A stretch of 64,000 nt of DNA. It comes from Brachypodius melanocephalos. Its lineage: Eukaryota; Chordata; Aves; Passeriformes; Pycnonotidae. The stretch lies in NCBI GenBank assembly GCA_013398615.1, contig VZSR01000520.1, positions 21,751,265 through 21,815,264 of the forward strand. The letters are read 5' to 3'. Positions 41,655 through 53,727 of this stretch are shown one piece after another (within the stretch, counting starts at the first letter, position 1; every line of letters starts with the position of its first letter). The translations under genes were made by a program, and so were the position numbers. The notes under the pieces are model-generated. The model saw only the letters and a program-made list of their open reading frames with translations, was not told where the DNA came from and searched no databases.

Positions 41655-42045
41655 CTAACTACCTGTATGAATTCTGTACCAGGGATGATGTACCTGCTCT
41701 TGACAGTCTTTTGAGCCTGTTCCCTTCTCCAACACTAAACCAGGAATGCTCATGAAGCTTCTCTCCTTCAGCAGCAGAGGAGCACTGCAGGTACACATGT
41801 TGGGGATGTGAAGGAGGGAGGCTGCAGTCGCTATCCCTCTGCTCCTACCTTTTCCTCCAACTGCAGAACTTCTTTTTGACAGGAAAGAAGTTGAAATCCA
41901 GTAATTCTGCTGAGGGAACAGACAAATACTGACACTGTTCCAAAGGTCCCACATCACCTGGTACTACAGGACTTTGAGCCTTTGGGATAGGCACTCCTGC
42001 AGCAGGATCACATTGGCCAGCACGAGTTGGATTATTAAAGAGCAT
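41655..42045. other. GC-richer unexplained island in the upstream NOVA1 intron
   Basis: About 390 bp of clearly higher G+C than the flanks, with overlapping minus-strand frames of 100 and 66 codons. One begins MLFNNPTRAGQCDPAAGVP. I cannot match it to CR1, an LTR or any gene. It may be the remnant of an old transposable element or retrocopy, or unique sequence. Confidence 0.3.
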
Positions 42046-45000
42046 TTATGTTCACAGAAACTTATGATCCCTTATCCCTAGAAATAACAGCATCAGAGTG
42101 GGTGGTAGTGCTCTGATACGCTTTTTTAATATTATTGTGACAGGCTCAGATGGCATCATTTATTCAAATAAAGTACAATTTTTCACATTCATTAGCGAGC
42201 AAATGAATGGCAGTAATGTACGTTAAACTGAACAAGGGTGTGAAAATGCCATAAAGCATTTATGTGCCTGAGGGACCTAACAACGCTTTGCCTATTTTTT
42301 TTACCCCAAAATTACCTGCCACCTGTAAAGACAATGACTTTTTCTTGCCCTCAGATCTTAATTACTTCTGGAGTCTTTCTCATTATTCACTAGCCATGCT
42401 CACACATCTCTTTTGGGGAAAAAAAGAAAAAAAGAAAAGAAAAGGTGTCTTTGGATTGTACAGAGAAGGCCTAGAAAATGTTAATCTGTGGGAAAAGGTG
42501 CAGTATTGATGGCTTGCTAAGATTTGGAATCTAATTTAAATACCAGCAACATGCATTTTCAAAAATACATTATAAGTGTCAGTAAACAGAGAAAAGTAGT
42601 TAAATTTTCACAATGTGAAAAGTGTTATATGAAAATAAATGGAATGGGAAGATTAATTTTTAAGTTTATATATCCAAAGCACTGGCAGTTGAAGATTTTT
42701 AATGACTCTTAACTAACACTACTTAACACCAAAGGAGTTGTCTAAATAGTCTAACAGGAAAATTGACTGGAAACAGCAAAAATTGAGGAAAAAGTAGAAG
42801 AACTGGCACCAATCAAATAACTTACAAAGGCAGAATGCCTATCAGTCAGTACCACATTTTGACTCAAATATACACAAAATAAATATACCCCAAAATAAAT
42901 ACAGGTCAACTTTTTCAATTAAAAAAAATTTGATCAGAAGAATGATTGCATATAAGAATACCCATGTTTGATGTCTTTTTTAGATGGAGGGACTTGAAAT
43001 TTGTCTAGCACATTTCTGGATACAAATACATACCAAGGACATTAGAAGTTGCTCTCTCAAGTGAAACAGGTTGGAGCATGAACAACTATAAATGAAGAGT
43101 TGTGTACTACTTTAAGGCAAAAGCCTAGCATGAAGCATTTATTCCAGTCCAAAAATAAAAAGTTGCAGTAAGTAGTTTCTAATAAAAAAACAGAAACAAG
43201 AATAAATGAAGTGAAAACCATCTACTGATACCTTGCAATTTTTGAGACAATATTTCACAGCTATACACAGCAATATTCTTTTCTGAAACTTTAATTTGTG
43301 CCTACTCAGAACAAGGCACAGACTGATAAAAGCTTTATTAATAACAACATATCCTCTGTTTCAACAGCATGAAGAATGTTTCTAATGCTGTTATTGACCA
43401 ATTGTATCAGAATTATGTCAGGTTTTAAAACCTGCCTGGTTTTCTCCATATCTAATTTTAGATTTCTCTCTTCAAAACTAATAAACCAGCCCAAAATAGA
43501 CATGAAATTCCCATCCATTCTTAAATATCTTTTAGCACTTAATAAACACAGAGAATTGTAAGATATGTATAACAGCTTAAAAATGGATTAATACATCCTA
43601 AAATGGGGAAAAACTCAAATGCAGTAGAACCCTTATTCTTTGATCATGCATGAGTTTTTGCTTTAAGTCAAGGAAATTGGTTTTGTCCATTTGAAAAATA
43701 ATTTACCAGCCCAATTAGATTGTTTCATTTTCTCCCAAACAATTTAATCCATGGTTGTTTACTCCTGTATGATAAAAAATGGACTTCTACATTTGTTTTT
43801 CTTGTAGGAAAAAGCAAAAATAACACCAAAAAATCCAAGTAATTTCATGAAGCTGGAATTAATAAAGCCGATTTCCCTATAGATTTGCATCTTTTTAAGG
43901 CAGGAAGATGCAGTCTCTGATAGAAGCTTTTCCCAAAGTTGTCTGGGGACAGCAAAAAAAGGCATAAAGGAATGCCTTCTTTCAGTAGAGGATTTCATAG
44001 CATCATTCTCCAACCCAAAGATGCTTATCTTTTAAACACATGTAAGAATTTTATTATCTGAGAGAAGTTCATCTCTTTGTCAAATGCAGATCATATTTAT
44101 AAAGTAGCCAATGTCGAGACTGATCAAACAAATCAAGTGTCTTGTTTAAAATTGTCCTAATCATCATTCAGAAGCAATAGTATATGCATATATTAATAAA
44201 AAAATCAAAATTCAACTATTATGCATTTGTGTATTTAGCCCTTTTGTAGGTTTTTTATAAACTAGTATTGGTGCATTTTGAACTTTGCTTTTCAGTGAAG
44301 CACACAAACCTTCCTCACAGTCACAAATGGTGCCCTTAGAAATATGTTTATAAAAAACCCCCAAAGATCTTTAAAGGAAGTCTTGCAACTCTAATTCTTC
44401 CTGAGTACTGAGCAACTACAGTGTGTCAAGCGTAAAAAGTGGATATTTACTTCTACTGAATTTGCATTTGCTGCTCAGAACATGTGGTGGATTTTTTTTT
44501 TGTGTACCATGATACTTACATTCTGATATCAAGATCACTCTGAATTGTATTCATGACAGTTATATTCAAGTAGAAAAAGTTATGAGATCATAATTATCAT
44601 AATTATAGCTCTCAACCCCTGAATTATTCCCAGCTTTTTCTACCACTCCTAAGAAAACATACTGGAGACTGTAGAGTTCTAGAAATGGTCAAATGATTGA
44701 AACAAAAGGTACCTGAAAATAAGGCAGCAAGTAATAACTGAGGTATTTATGCATGTACAAAGGAATGAAAAAATATTTAATAGATCAATACCAAATTGAA
44801 CAAGAGGAAAAAAATAAACTCATTAAAGAATGGGTGCTATTTTAGATTGAATAACGAAATTATGATATATGCAGATGAGGTTAAATGTAAGTTTTCAAAT
44901 ACAAGGTAAGTGAAAAATATACCACATGATTGTTGATTATGATGAACCTAGTCATTTGGTCCTTTTTAATTTCTACACTGTTTTTCACAGCAGCATCTGG

Positions 45001-45712
45001 TGTAATGCTGTATTTTGTTTGCCTTAGTAATCACGAATATGACACGCATTGTGCTCAGTTTTAGAACATGAACATTTCTATATTTGTATGCTTCTTGTTA
45101 ATGTGCTACAGAATTCAAAGCCTATGGGACTTTGGGACCTTGATTTAAGCCTGTGGCAAGGAAGATGCAGCTGTTCATTTATAAGCAATCATCATAGATA
45201 CAGAAGTTTTAAGATTAAATTTGAAAAGGCACTTTCCCAAACTTTTAAAATTATTAAATTATAGCAGAATCAGTGCCTTTTTTTTCTGAGATTTTTACTC
45301 ATTAAGTTTTTTCGAAGTTTAAAATGAAACCAAACCAATTTTACAGAGCATTCCACCTGAGCTTGCACCACGTTAGAATTGCAAATTAAGTATCAGTATT
45401 TGATTATTATTGTAATGTTTGCTTCTCACATACGTAATTATAATATATCATCTACCATGACCCACTCAAGTGTCTTTTGAAGCTGGCGTTATAAATTTTA
45501 TTCTACATTCACCCAGGTGCAATTGAACACTGCTAGCAAAATTTATTTAAACGAAACTTCTCCTATCATTGAATCAAATAATTCTAAAGTAGTGTTATTT
45601 ATTGGTCTTATAGAAACACCCTAAATAAATAAAGCTATAAACAAAGGAGATGACTTTATCAATATGTGAAATCGACATGTCTGTTGACATCTACAGATAA
45701 CAACATATAAAA

Positions 45713-45756
45713 GAGTCAACATTGATCAACATGGTGAAGAGTCAACACTGATCAAA
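45713..45756. repeat. Short direct repeat beside a CR1 insertion
   Basis: GAGTCAACATTGATCAA near 45713 recurs as GAGTCAACACTGATCAA near 45739, with one mismatch, immediately 5' of the CR1 at 45755. It is too long for a normal CR1 target-site duplication and both copies lie on the same side of the element, so it is more likely an independent tandem duplication. Confidence 0.75.
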
Positions 45757-46127
45757 GGTCTGGAGAATCTCTTTTACAGAGAAAGGCTGATGGAGCTGGG
45801 CCTGTTCAACCTCAAGAAGAGGCGGCTGAGAGGGGCCCTCATCAATATCTGTGAGTGGCTGAAAGGAGAGTGTTAACAGAAAGGATCCAGGCTCTTCTTG
45901 CAATCAAACACAGGCAATAGGAAGAAATATGCACAGAAATTTCCACCTGAACATGAGGAAGAACTTCTGTGAGGGTGACTGAGCACTGGAACAGATTGTC
46001 CTGAGAGGTTATGGAGGCTCCCTCACTGGAGATATTCAAGGACCATCTGGATGCAATCTTGTGCCATGTGCCCTAGGATGACCCATCGTGGCTCCTTCCA
46101 ACCTGACTTATTCTGTGCTTCTGTGAA
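45755..46127 (+). mobile_element. CR1 LINE 3' end
   Basis: The sequence contains GGAGCTGGGCCTGTTCAACC, then a segment similar to CTCAAGAAGAGGCGGCTGAG, and ends with GGCTCCTTCCAACCTGACTT and TTCTGTGCTTCTGTGAAATG. This is CR1 in plus orientation, antisense to NOVA1. It is 5'-truncated and carries no coding capacity. A short direct repeat precedes it at 45713-45756. Confidence 0.92.
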
Positions 46128-48659
46128 ATGTATTTTTTTAACTGACATGACAGGACAGCTGCGTACCTGTGCTACAAATTACTTTTTCAAATAGGATACT
46201 CTCTTTTATAGGATTAGGACAGCAATCCAGGGTGGAAAGGGCTGATCATGATGGAGTCTAGCAACTCTCTGAATTAGTGCCAAACCTAAATTCCTGTGGC
46301 TAAAGTCCAAAGTTCTGCTGTAGTAGGTGGCAACACCATAGTAAGCTTTGCAAGCAAGTTCTCAGAGCACTGTCAAGATGATCAGTAGATATTGATGAAA
46401 GCAGCATTTTCAGAAATAGTATCATATTACCATAGCTCTCTTTCTTGATGGTAACAGAAGTCTCCTTAGGTGTGTAGCAGCAGTATTGTTTAATCCCTCC
46501 CTAATATTTTGTCCTGACTACAGCCTGTGAAATAAAAGCTTCATCTCCAATGGATACTATAAAATTCAACAAAATATTAGTCCTTTACAAATGCTCAAAA
46601 GCTGTAAGACAAGAAACTTATTTTCCTTTCATTCCTCCTCTTTTATCCCATGAAATTTTTCTCTTCGTTAAAAAAAAAAATTGGAAGGCAATGTTTCCTA
46701 AAGCAAGGCAGGCCTCCCAAAAGACAACCACCCAGGTTTTGTGATTTTCCTACAAAGAAGTAGCTCTAGCTTCCTTTCCCTGCAGATCTAGCCACTGACA
46801 TGAAACTCTGCAGCAAAAATCCTCAAGGAAATGCAAGTAAAATTTACAGAGTTTTCCAAAGCAGACAGGCTCCTTTCAAATGCAGTTTCACCTTTTCCTT
46901 GCAGACACACTGGGGACTTCCTTCAGTGGCACCAGACAGACATAAAATGCAAATAAATGTGCAAAGACTAGAAAGGAGTGTGGTGTAAGCTGTTGGTTAA
47001 GAAAAATGGTACCACAGGAGTGCAACACCTAAAGGCACATGACTGGGGTTGCTATAGATGCCACAAACTCAAGTAGGTGAGAATTTCTGAACTAGGATTT
47101 TCTATTCTTTGCATATTTCTCAGATCTCTCCTTTTTCTACCCTGCAAAAGCTCTCTGCAGCGGTGGTCAAAATCAGAGAGAAATATAACTGGGAAGAAAC
47201 CTATCTTTTTGTACCTTCGTTTACATTGATGAGCAAGCACCAGGAAAACTGCTTTCTCATTATCTGTTAAGTAAAATGTAGGCAGCACAGAAGAGTCACA
47301 AGTATGAAGACAGCATTAGGAGCTGGATCCCTAAGAGCTGTATTTCTTGACTGGTTATGTTCCAACCTCTGGCACATACAATTCAAAATACAATTAATTA
47401 AAGATTATGTACCTCTCAACATTTTAGCAAGACACATCGGGGGTTTTTTGTATTACTTGGAGTTAGGTATTGCTCACGTTATTAAACACTGTTTTATATG
47501 GTATGTATTCAAGAGAAATCTAAACTTAAAATTGATACTTCAACTTTATCTTTTCCTGATTTATATATAGAAGCACATAGCTATAAATTCTGAAAAAAAT
47601 ATTTCGTATCTTTTTACATATACAATTATAAAATATTTAATTTTATTAAAGATAACACAAAAAACTTCAAATGCCACATATCTTGCAAGTCAGTCTGCTT
47701 CAAAGTTCTGTCTCATTGATGTAGATTTTATTTTCCCTTATCAATTTTATTCCTTTGTCCTATTAGAAGTGAATTTCTTTCCAAGTTGACTCCAAATCAA
47801 ATATCTTAAAGGAAACCCCCTCAGGATCATTCCCTGATGCAGGCACTACAAAATGGTTATAGTGGTAGCGTGTAAATGACCACAATGCTGATGCTCATTC
47901 CAGAAATTGTCAAACATCATCTGAGTTCTGTCAGAGTGAAGATTTGGCAAAAAATTGTAACATGCAGAAATTTCATGTGCTAGTGGAAATTAGAGGTCAT
48001 TGTTCCCAACCAGGAATTTGAACCCTGCTCATCTAATACAGATCTACCTACAATGGAAGCAATGAAAGGCTCCTAGGAAATGTGCATCAGGTGTCCAAAG
48101 TGATAACCAATCAGAAAGGAATAAAAAGAGCTCTTCCTCTGCTCTCTGGGTCTTTACATGAACATGAAAATGTAGCTTGAAATAATCAAGGCTTTTCTAT
48201 CCATTACTCAATAACATCTTCTAAGACAGTTGCTATTCAAATGTTTAAGGAGTAAATTCTAAATAGTGGTATGGCTGAACAAGCATTAAAAAAAAAAAAA
48301 AAAAAAAAGGCAGCCTGCAGGAAATCCAGAAGGAAAAATCTCCAGAATTTTAAGATCACCAATGAGACCAGCTTTCCTTTTGACAAAAGTTCTGTATCTC
48401 TTTCACACACAAGACAGAGATATTTCACAAAAAAATTCCACTGTATTCTATTCATAAGGTGGAATACCCACAGACATCATTGGCCTAAGTCAGAAAGGAT
48501 TCAGAACAATTTTTTTTGCTGACAGCATTTCTTACAGTATGCAAGGTAACACTAACTTTTCTAATCAACACTATGGTATCTCATCTAACAGATCACCTGG
48601 AGGATAAAGAAAAGTAGAGTGAATTACAGTTTGCTGAAAATCCACCACAGAGGATTCAG

Positions 48660-48702
48660 ACAGGTTTTTGGGTTTGGGTTTTTTTTTTTTTATTTTTTCG
48701 GT
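48660..48702. repeat. T/G-rich low-complexity tract
   Basis: GGTTTTTGGGTTTGGG is followed by a long T run, about 40 bp in all. Confidence 0.75.
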
Positions 48703-49379
48703 ATCAGAAAAAGAACACTATATCCTTTAAATCTTGGAGGTTTATTAAAGCAAATGGACATCAAAAAGAAAGTCGGCCAATCAAAAGTAAAAAGGATGAA
48801 TATAAGATATTGCTTTGTCCATGGGGAAAGGGGTTTTTTTAGATAATTTTATATATTTTTTATTTTATTTTTGTATCATTGACATATGTATAGACACATG
48901 CACACCTCTAGAAATATTTTGTAAGTAAAAAAGAGCTGTTATCTACATTTCTTTAAATATTTAACATGAATGGTCTCACATGAAAAATACATGCAGAGAG
49001 ATAGAAAAAATATGCAAAAACCCAATAACATATATTTGATAATGCTAATATCTCAAGTCTTTTTGTATCAACCACCTGGCATTCTTGCAATTACCACTAT
49101 AAAGCTCCACTGTCATTGTCTCTGACTAAGAAATATATAACATAACAACAAAAGGGCACATACAGAACCAAAACAGCCCAGTATCTGCCACTGCTCCTTC
49201 CCTCTGCCTAAAATAAATAATTGGATAGGACATGATTAAACAGAATTACGTTAACAACTATAGTTTACATTCACATATTTTCATGCATATAAATAAGAGG
49301 CAATGCCTTATCATCTCTGTCAGGAAGTCACCTTCATTTGCAAGGATGTGAATTTGAGCCACACAGCTCTTCAGTGGAT

Positions 49380-49600
49380 CAAAATTAAAATGGAATCAAA
49401 TCAATTTTGTAATTATTAATATAATAGACAAGAACCAGGGTGGTGAGCCATCAATTCTAATTAAAGGCTGCAATTAAAGGATACTTCAATCAATCATCTC
49501 TCTGAAAGTATACTCTATTGATTGCTGCATTAATTATTAAAATCATATTAAAATAAAATTCAGATTTAGTTATCTGCCAGCTACTTCAAGATAATATTCT
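49380..49600. promoter_or_regulatory. Candidate conserved non-coding element rich in homeodomain-like sites
   Basis: Within about 220 bp there are repeated TAATTA/AATTATTAA cores and several ATCAAT/ATTGATTG motifs, such as CAATCAATCATC near 49488 and TATTGATTGCTGC near 49518. The stretch is free of low-complexity runs. Such clustering is typical of developmental enhancers in brain genes, but A+T-rich DNA also yields such motifs by chance. Confidence 0.3.
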
Positions 49601-49620
49601 GGGTCTTATAACTAAATGAG

Positions 49621-49628
49621 TGACGTCA
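49621..49628. promoter_or_regulatory. Consensus cAMP-response element (TGACGTCA)
   Basis: The exact palindromic CRE TGACGTCA, the binding site of CREB/ATF proteins, occurs here in the context AGTGACGTCATAAC. It contains a CpG preserved in CpG-poor surroundings and lies directly beside a homeodomain-site-rich stretch (49380-49600). Occupancy cannot be judged from sequence. Confidence 0.45.
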
Positions 49629-50940
49629 TAACTAGGACTAAAATTGCTTTGCTATTTTTCCTCTAAAGAATCCTTAGAAGGGGTACTCAAGAATTCTACT
49701 TTCTGTCTCAGTCTGTTAGCTTCCCATGGCAGTCCTTTAGGACTTGCTTTTCCTTCACCAGCATTTGTCAGGATACCTTTTTGTGTCTTATGTACTTCAA
49801 GTATACACACATATCAGACAATCCTAAACCAAGTATTTTAAGAACTTTTGACACAGGCAAAAACAAGACGTACTTGTATTAGTAATAGGGAGAAATGTTT
49901 AAATACAATTCATAATTTTGCAGTTCAAACTGAAATATAGGTGGATGAAAAGCAGAGTTCGTAGTTAATGGCAACAAAGAGGTACTTGACTCAGTCATGT
50001 TTTATGTTCCTGCAAAGAACATAAGTAAGAAAGCAGTTGAAAAGGTAATGAATATAATTGAATCCTGACCACAAAATTCAAGCTAAAGGCAGTCTGTATA
50101 AGAAAAATACAGAAAAGGTTGAAGTAAACAGACAGTAAGACACAAAAGAAGCCAAACCTTACTTTTCATAAGAATTGCAAAAAAATTGCATCCCACCTTA
50201 GTCCTTGCACAACCAACTTTTTATGCCGGTATGATAAAACCATTAAAAGCTGCTTCCTGAATTCTTCAGTACATATGTTATCAGTATTCTCTCTTACAGT
50301 TTCTGAGTATCTGCAGTAAGCTAACATAATAACAAGAAAGTAATGCACACTTGAAACCCTCTTGATTTCAACTGCATGAGTACAGTACCTGGTGTATCAA
50401 CGCAATTGCTTTGTTACCGTATCCAAAATATCCCTAAAGAGTTATTTAAGTGTTGCCCGAAATAAAAAGATTGCCAGATGCTTTCAAAGACTGCAGGCCC
50501 TTGACTGAGCTACAAAAGCTAAGACTATCTCCATAAAATCTTGAATTTGTAAAAACCTGCTCCAAGTTGTCAAATTCCACAGCTAATTTTCAAGTTGATA
50601 ATTGTATTGGCAGGTGGCCAGGCTACAGAAATCTATGAAGTTATGACTGCCACCCACTGATTGCAACTATGGCCTGTAATCAGGGGAAAAAAATCATTAA
50701 AAAACACATGAAGGGAGGAAAGGAAGGAAAAGAAAGGAAAAATTTTGATGACAAAATATCTTATTTTATTAGACCATTGCTTATGCTAACAGAAATGCAA
50801 GCATAACCAACAACTAGAAGCTGAGAATTCTAGCTCCTTCTTCAAAACTAAAGATGAAACTTTACAAAATAAAGTAAACCATAGATTTTACTGTAGATTT
50901 TACCTAGCTATCTGTCAATCAGACTTGCTTCTCTTAATTG

Positions 50941-51393
50941 TGTTCCACCAACCTTAGCTTCTTTTGAAAGTCAAGTAAGCAGCAGCAGGCGATGGCAGCA
51001 GGTGAAGGGGAACAGGCGATGGCAGCAGGTGAGAGCACCATGGGTGTCGTGCAGTCTGGCTCAATGCACAAACACAGGCTTCAAAAACCTGCTCAGGATT
51101 TAGACTCGCTGCATTCAGTTTATTAAAACCATTACAAAGCCAGGAATGCTTTCATTGAGAATATATTTCTTCAGAAGGTAGAAATTTCCTAAAATAGCTT
51201 GGCAAAATCAATGAATTACCCTCAGCCTTTTATACTAACCTTCTATAATAAAATCCACATTTACACGGTGTTAAACTCTTTAAGATTACATGCACATCAT
51301 ATAATCTAAACACATTTAGCAAAGACACATATAAAGAGTGATACAAAGGAAATTATCCATATGGATTTATGATCTCAGACACAATATTTCACA
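50941..51393 (-). mobile_element. Possible solo LTR (endogenous retrovirus-like), minus strand
   Basis: Read on the minus strand, this block starts TGTGAAATATTGTG and ends GGTTGGTGGAACA, giving TG...CA ends. A TATA-like TATAAAAGG lies near 51227 and an AATAAA about 110 nt downstream, near 51120. A GC-rich tail then contains two copies of a 20-bp unit (see the repeat at 50986-51032). That TATA, polyadenylation signal and GC-rich order is what an LTR shows. I could not find a matching target-site duplication and do not recognise the family, so this is a structural guess only. Confidence 0.3.
50986..51032. repeat. Two-copy 20-bp direct repeat, 27-bp spacing
   Basis: The unit CAGGCGATGGCAGCAGGTGA occurs exactly at 50986-51005 and 51013-51032, separated by AGGGGAA. 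It is unusually GC-rich for the window and lies inside the LTR-like block. Confidence 0.95.
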
Positions 51394-52238
51394 ATGAATA
51401 TTTAAAATGTTGTTCCAGGTCACTTATCCTTTGAGATACCTGTTTAGAAAATTTAGGCAGTAGTTGATGGCAATTAAGAACTCTTCATGGCAACTTCTTT
51501 TCTTTTAAATTATCTCAAGTTATCAATGCTTACTAAAAATCACAAAAAATTTGGAAAATAAAAGCATACTATTTATTATTATAAAGACAACTACAATAAC
51601 ATATTTAAGTTTTTTCAAGAACGAATGCAGTGACATCAAGCTAGCTATTAAAATTCCTTGCCAGTGCAGGAAGAATGTTTGTACATTTATATGAAAACAG
51701 CACGCTCAAAAAATACCTTTAAAATAATTACCGGGGGGAGGAAGAAAAGTATTACAACAAAGCAACAACCAAACAACTATTATCACTTTATGCAGCAAGA
51801 CTATTCTGGTCCTCCAAGTGCCTCAGACTACTCCAGGGACAGGATTTTAAGAGCAGTTACATTTGTACAGTAACTGATGCGTTCAGTTTTCCTCACAACA
51901 GTGATTAAAATGGCTCAGAGAGAGTTCTCGTGCTGAATGCAGTTAATCATCGAGGATTAGGCAAGCTGCCTTACAAAATTCTGGCTTTTGCTATCATATG
52001 AAATTACTTTAAAAAATTAAAATTACACAAAATCTGATTCCGCTAGTTATTGGCAGCCCTCAAATTTGACTGATTTTGGCATGAGATGTAGGGATCTACA
52101 TGAAGCCCAAGATGTTTAATTTAATAGACTGGGAACAGAATCCACTTACCAATTCTTACTGTAAATTTATACCCTCTGTATATGATGATACTAATATTTT
52201 TACACCTCATTAAACAAAGCTTGTCTTTGTTTGGGATT

Positions 52239-52302
52239 ATTGAGGGGTTTTGTTTAGGTTGAGGGTTTTATTGTTTGTTTAAGTTTTTTTTTTTTTAATC
52301 AA
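52239..52302. repeat. T/G-rich low-complexity tract
   Basis: A GGGTTTTATTGTTTG-type stretch ends in a run of about 14 T. It is the complement class of the A/C tracts. Confidence 0.75.
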
Positions 52303-53322
52303 CCATAGTTTTTTACACAACTATTTCTAAAGCTGTTTCTACAATAACAATTTTCAAAGAGACACATTTACATTGTTTGGTGTGCACATTAAAAGCAAAG
52401 CCAGAGAAAATATTAAAACCAGCAGTAATGATTCTTACATACTTTTCTTGGTCTTATATATTTGCCTTTGAAAAACAGTATCCTTTATGCTAGGAAATAC
52501 TGCAGATATTTGAGTATAATTCTTACCAAATTGCATGTAAAAGCAGGTTTGTTTTGTCATAATTAGTTTTAAAATCATTCACTGTCTTTCCACAGGTGTA
52601 CTTGCCAGAAATATATAGACTCTTCACAGCCCTCTTGTTTGGATTCAACACTATTACTTTTATTTATATTGTGTTTATTGTTCTCAGCCATGATATACAG
52701 AACCTGTCAATATTAAATTACACACTGCTAGGTTTTAGCTTATTTTCCATAGTAATACATAACATTCTATCTATTTTAACTTCTATATGCTAGTCTCTCC
52801 CAAAAAAATGCCAACATTTCTAGATTAAAACACCAAAAGCACTTTACTAAAACAATTAAGACTACAAATTTGGTTTTGAATGAAGACTTCACTGGATTGT
52901 TTTGATAGAAAATGAACATTAAAAGTTAAAAATTACTATATTTAAAAAGAGAATTAAACCAGATCTTATACCATCATAAAAGAGTACTTTTTGGTTTTGT
53001 CCTGATTATGTATAAATTTCTCTGCCCTTGGCAAACAGATTGCCAGTAGTGGATTGTTACACTATGGATGTGATATCTATTTACTACTTAAAGTACTGCA
53101 CTAAATGAAAACAGATAGCGAGGAGAGCTTTACATTTTGGAGATTACTGCAAAAAAATCAGATCATTGATGATTTTATTATTAATAAAAAAGCAAAACCC
53201 CCACTACTTCAGCATGCAGGTGCAGACACTGAAGGTCCTAGCAGACACGTAGAAGAAGGAGACTAAAACTGGACAAACAGCTCAATCAGTTATCACCCCA
53301 GTTGCACACAACCCCCTTCTGA

Positions 53323-53355
53323 CAGATGCTGCTGTCCCTGAAACAGCAGCATCTG
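53323..53355. repeat. Inverted repeat, perfect 13-bp arms and 7-nt loop
   Basis: CAGATGCTGCTGT (53323-53335) and ACAGCAGCATCTG (53343-53355) pair fully around CCCTGAA. The stem is about half G+C, so the transcript would form a stable hairpin on either strand. Confidence 0.95.
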
Positions 53356-53456
53356 ATCAGATTAGAAATGAACTCCTGAACCTTCAGTTTTCAGCCTGAC
53401 ATGTCAGGATAATCCAAAACTGGAAGTGCTTTACTGTAATATGCTGGGCTGAAACC

Positions 53457-53727
53457 TGTGGTGGTTCAGGAGTTGATCTGCAAGTGGATCATACGATCTG
53501 CCTCGAGGACAGCAGAGTCCATTGCTGGGGCTGCAGACAGCAACACCAAGGGAGGTGTGATTGGGAACCATGGGCCACGTGTCTGTCACAGCATTCACAT
53601 CAAAGAAACACTATAAATACATACATAGCCAGAGTAAACACTGGAAATACAAGAATTACCACAGCAGTTAAAATTATTGCTCTACCAAATCTGGTGCCCT
53701 GTTTCCAGAGGTGGCTGTTGTCCAGCA
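53457..53727 (+). mobile_element. Possible LTR-like block
   Basis: This is a GC-richer stretch starting TGTGGTGGTTCAGG, a start reminiscent of avian ERVL-type LTRs, and ending TGTCCAGCA. A TATAAATA lies near 53612. There is no clear polyadenylation signal, no target-site duplication and no retroviral coding sequence nearby. It could equally be unique sequence. Confidence 0.2.

Noticed and set aside
46205..46290. Possible additional minus-strand CR1 3' end
   Set aside because: CCAGGGTGGAAAGGGCTGATC is faintly CR1-like, but the terminal ATTCTGTGA-type repeat and downstream blocks are missing.
52596..52793. Hydrophobic 65-codon frame just after a TTTCCACAG-like acceptor
   Set aside because: T-rich codons make any such frame look like membrane segments. 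It is on the opposite strand to NOVA1 with no partner exon.
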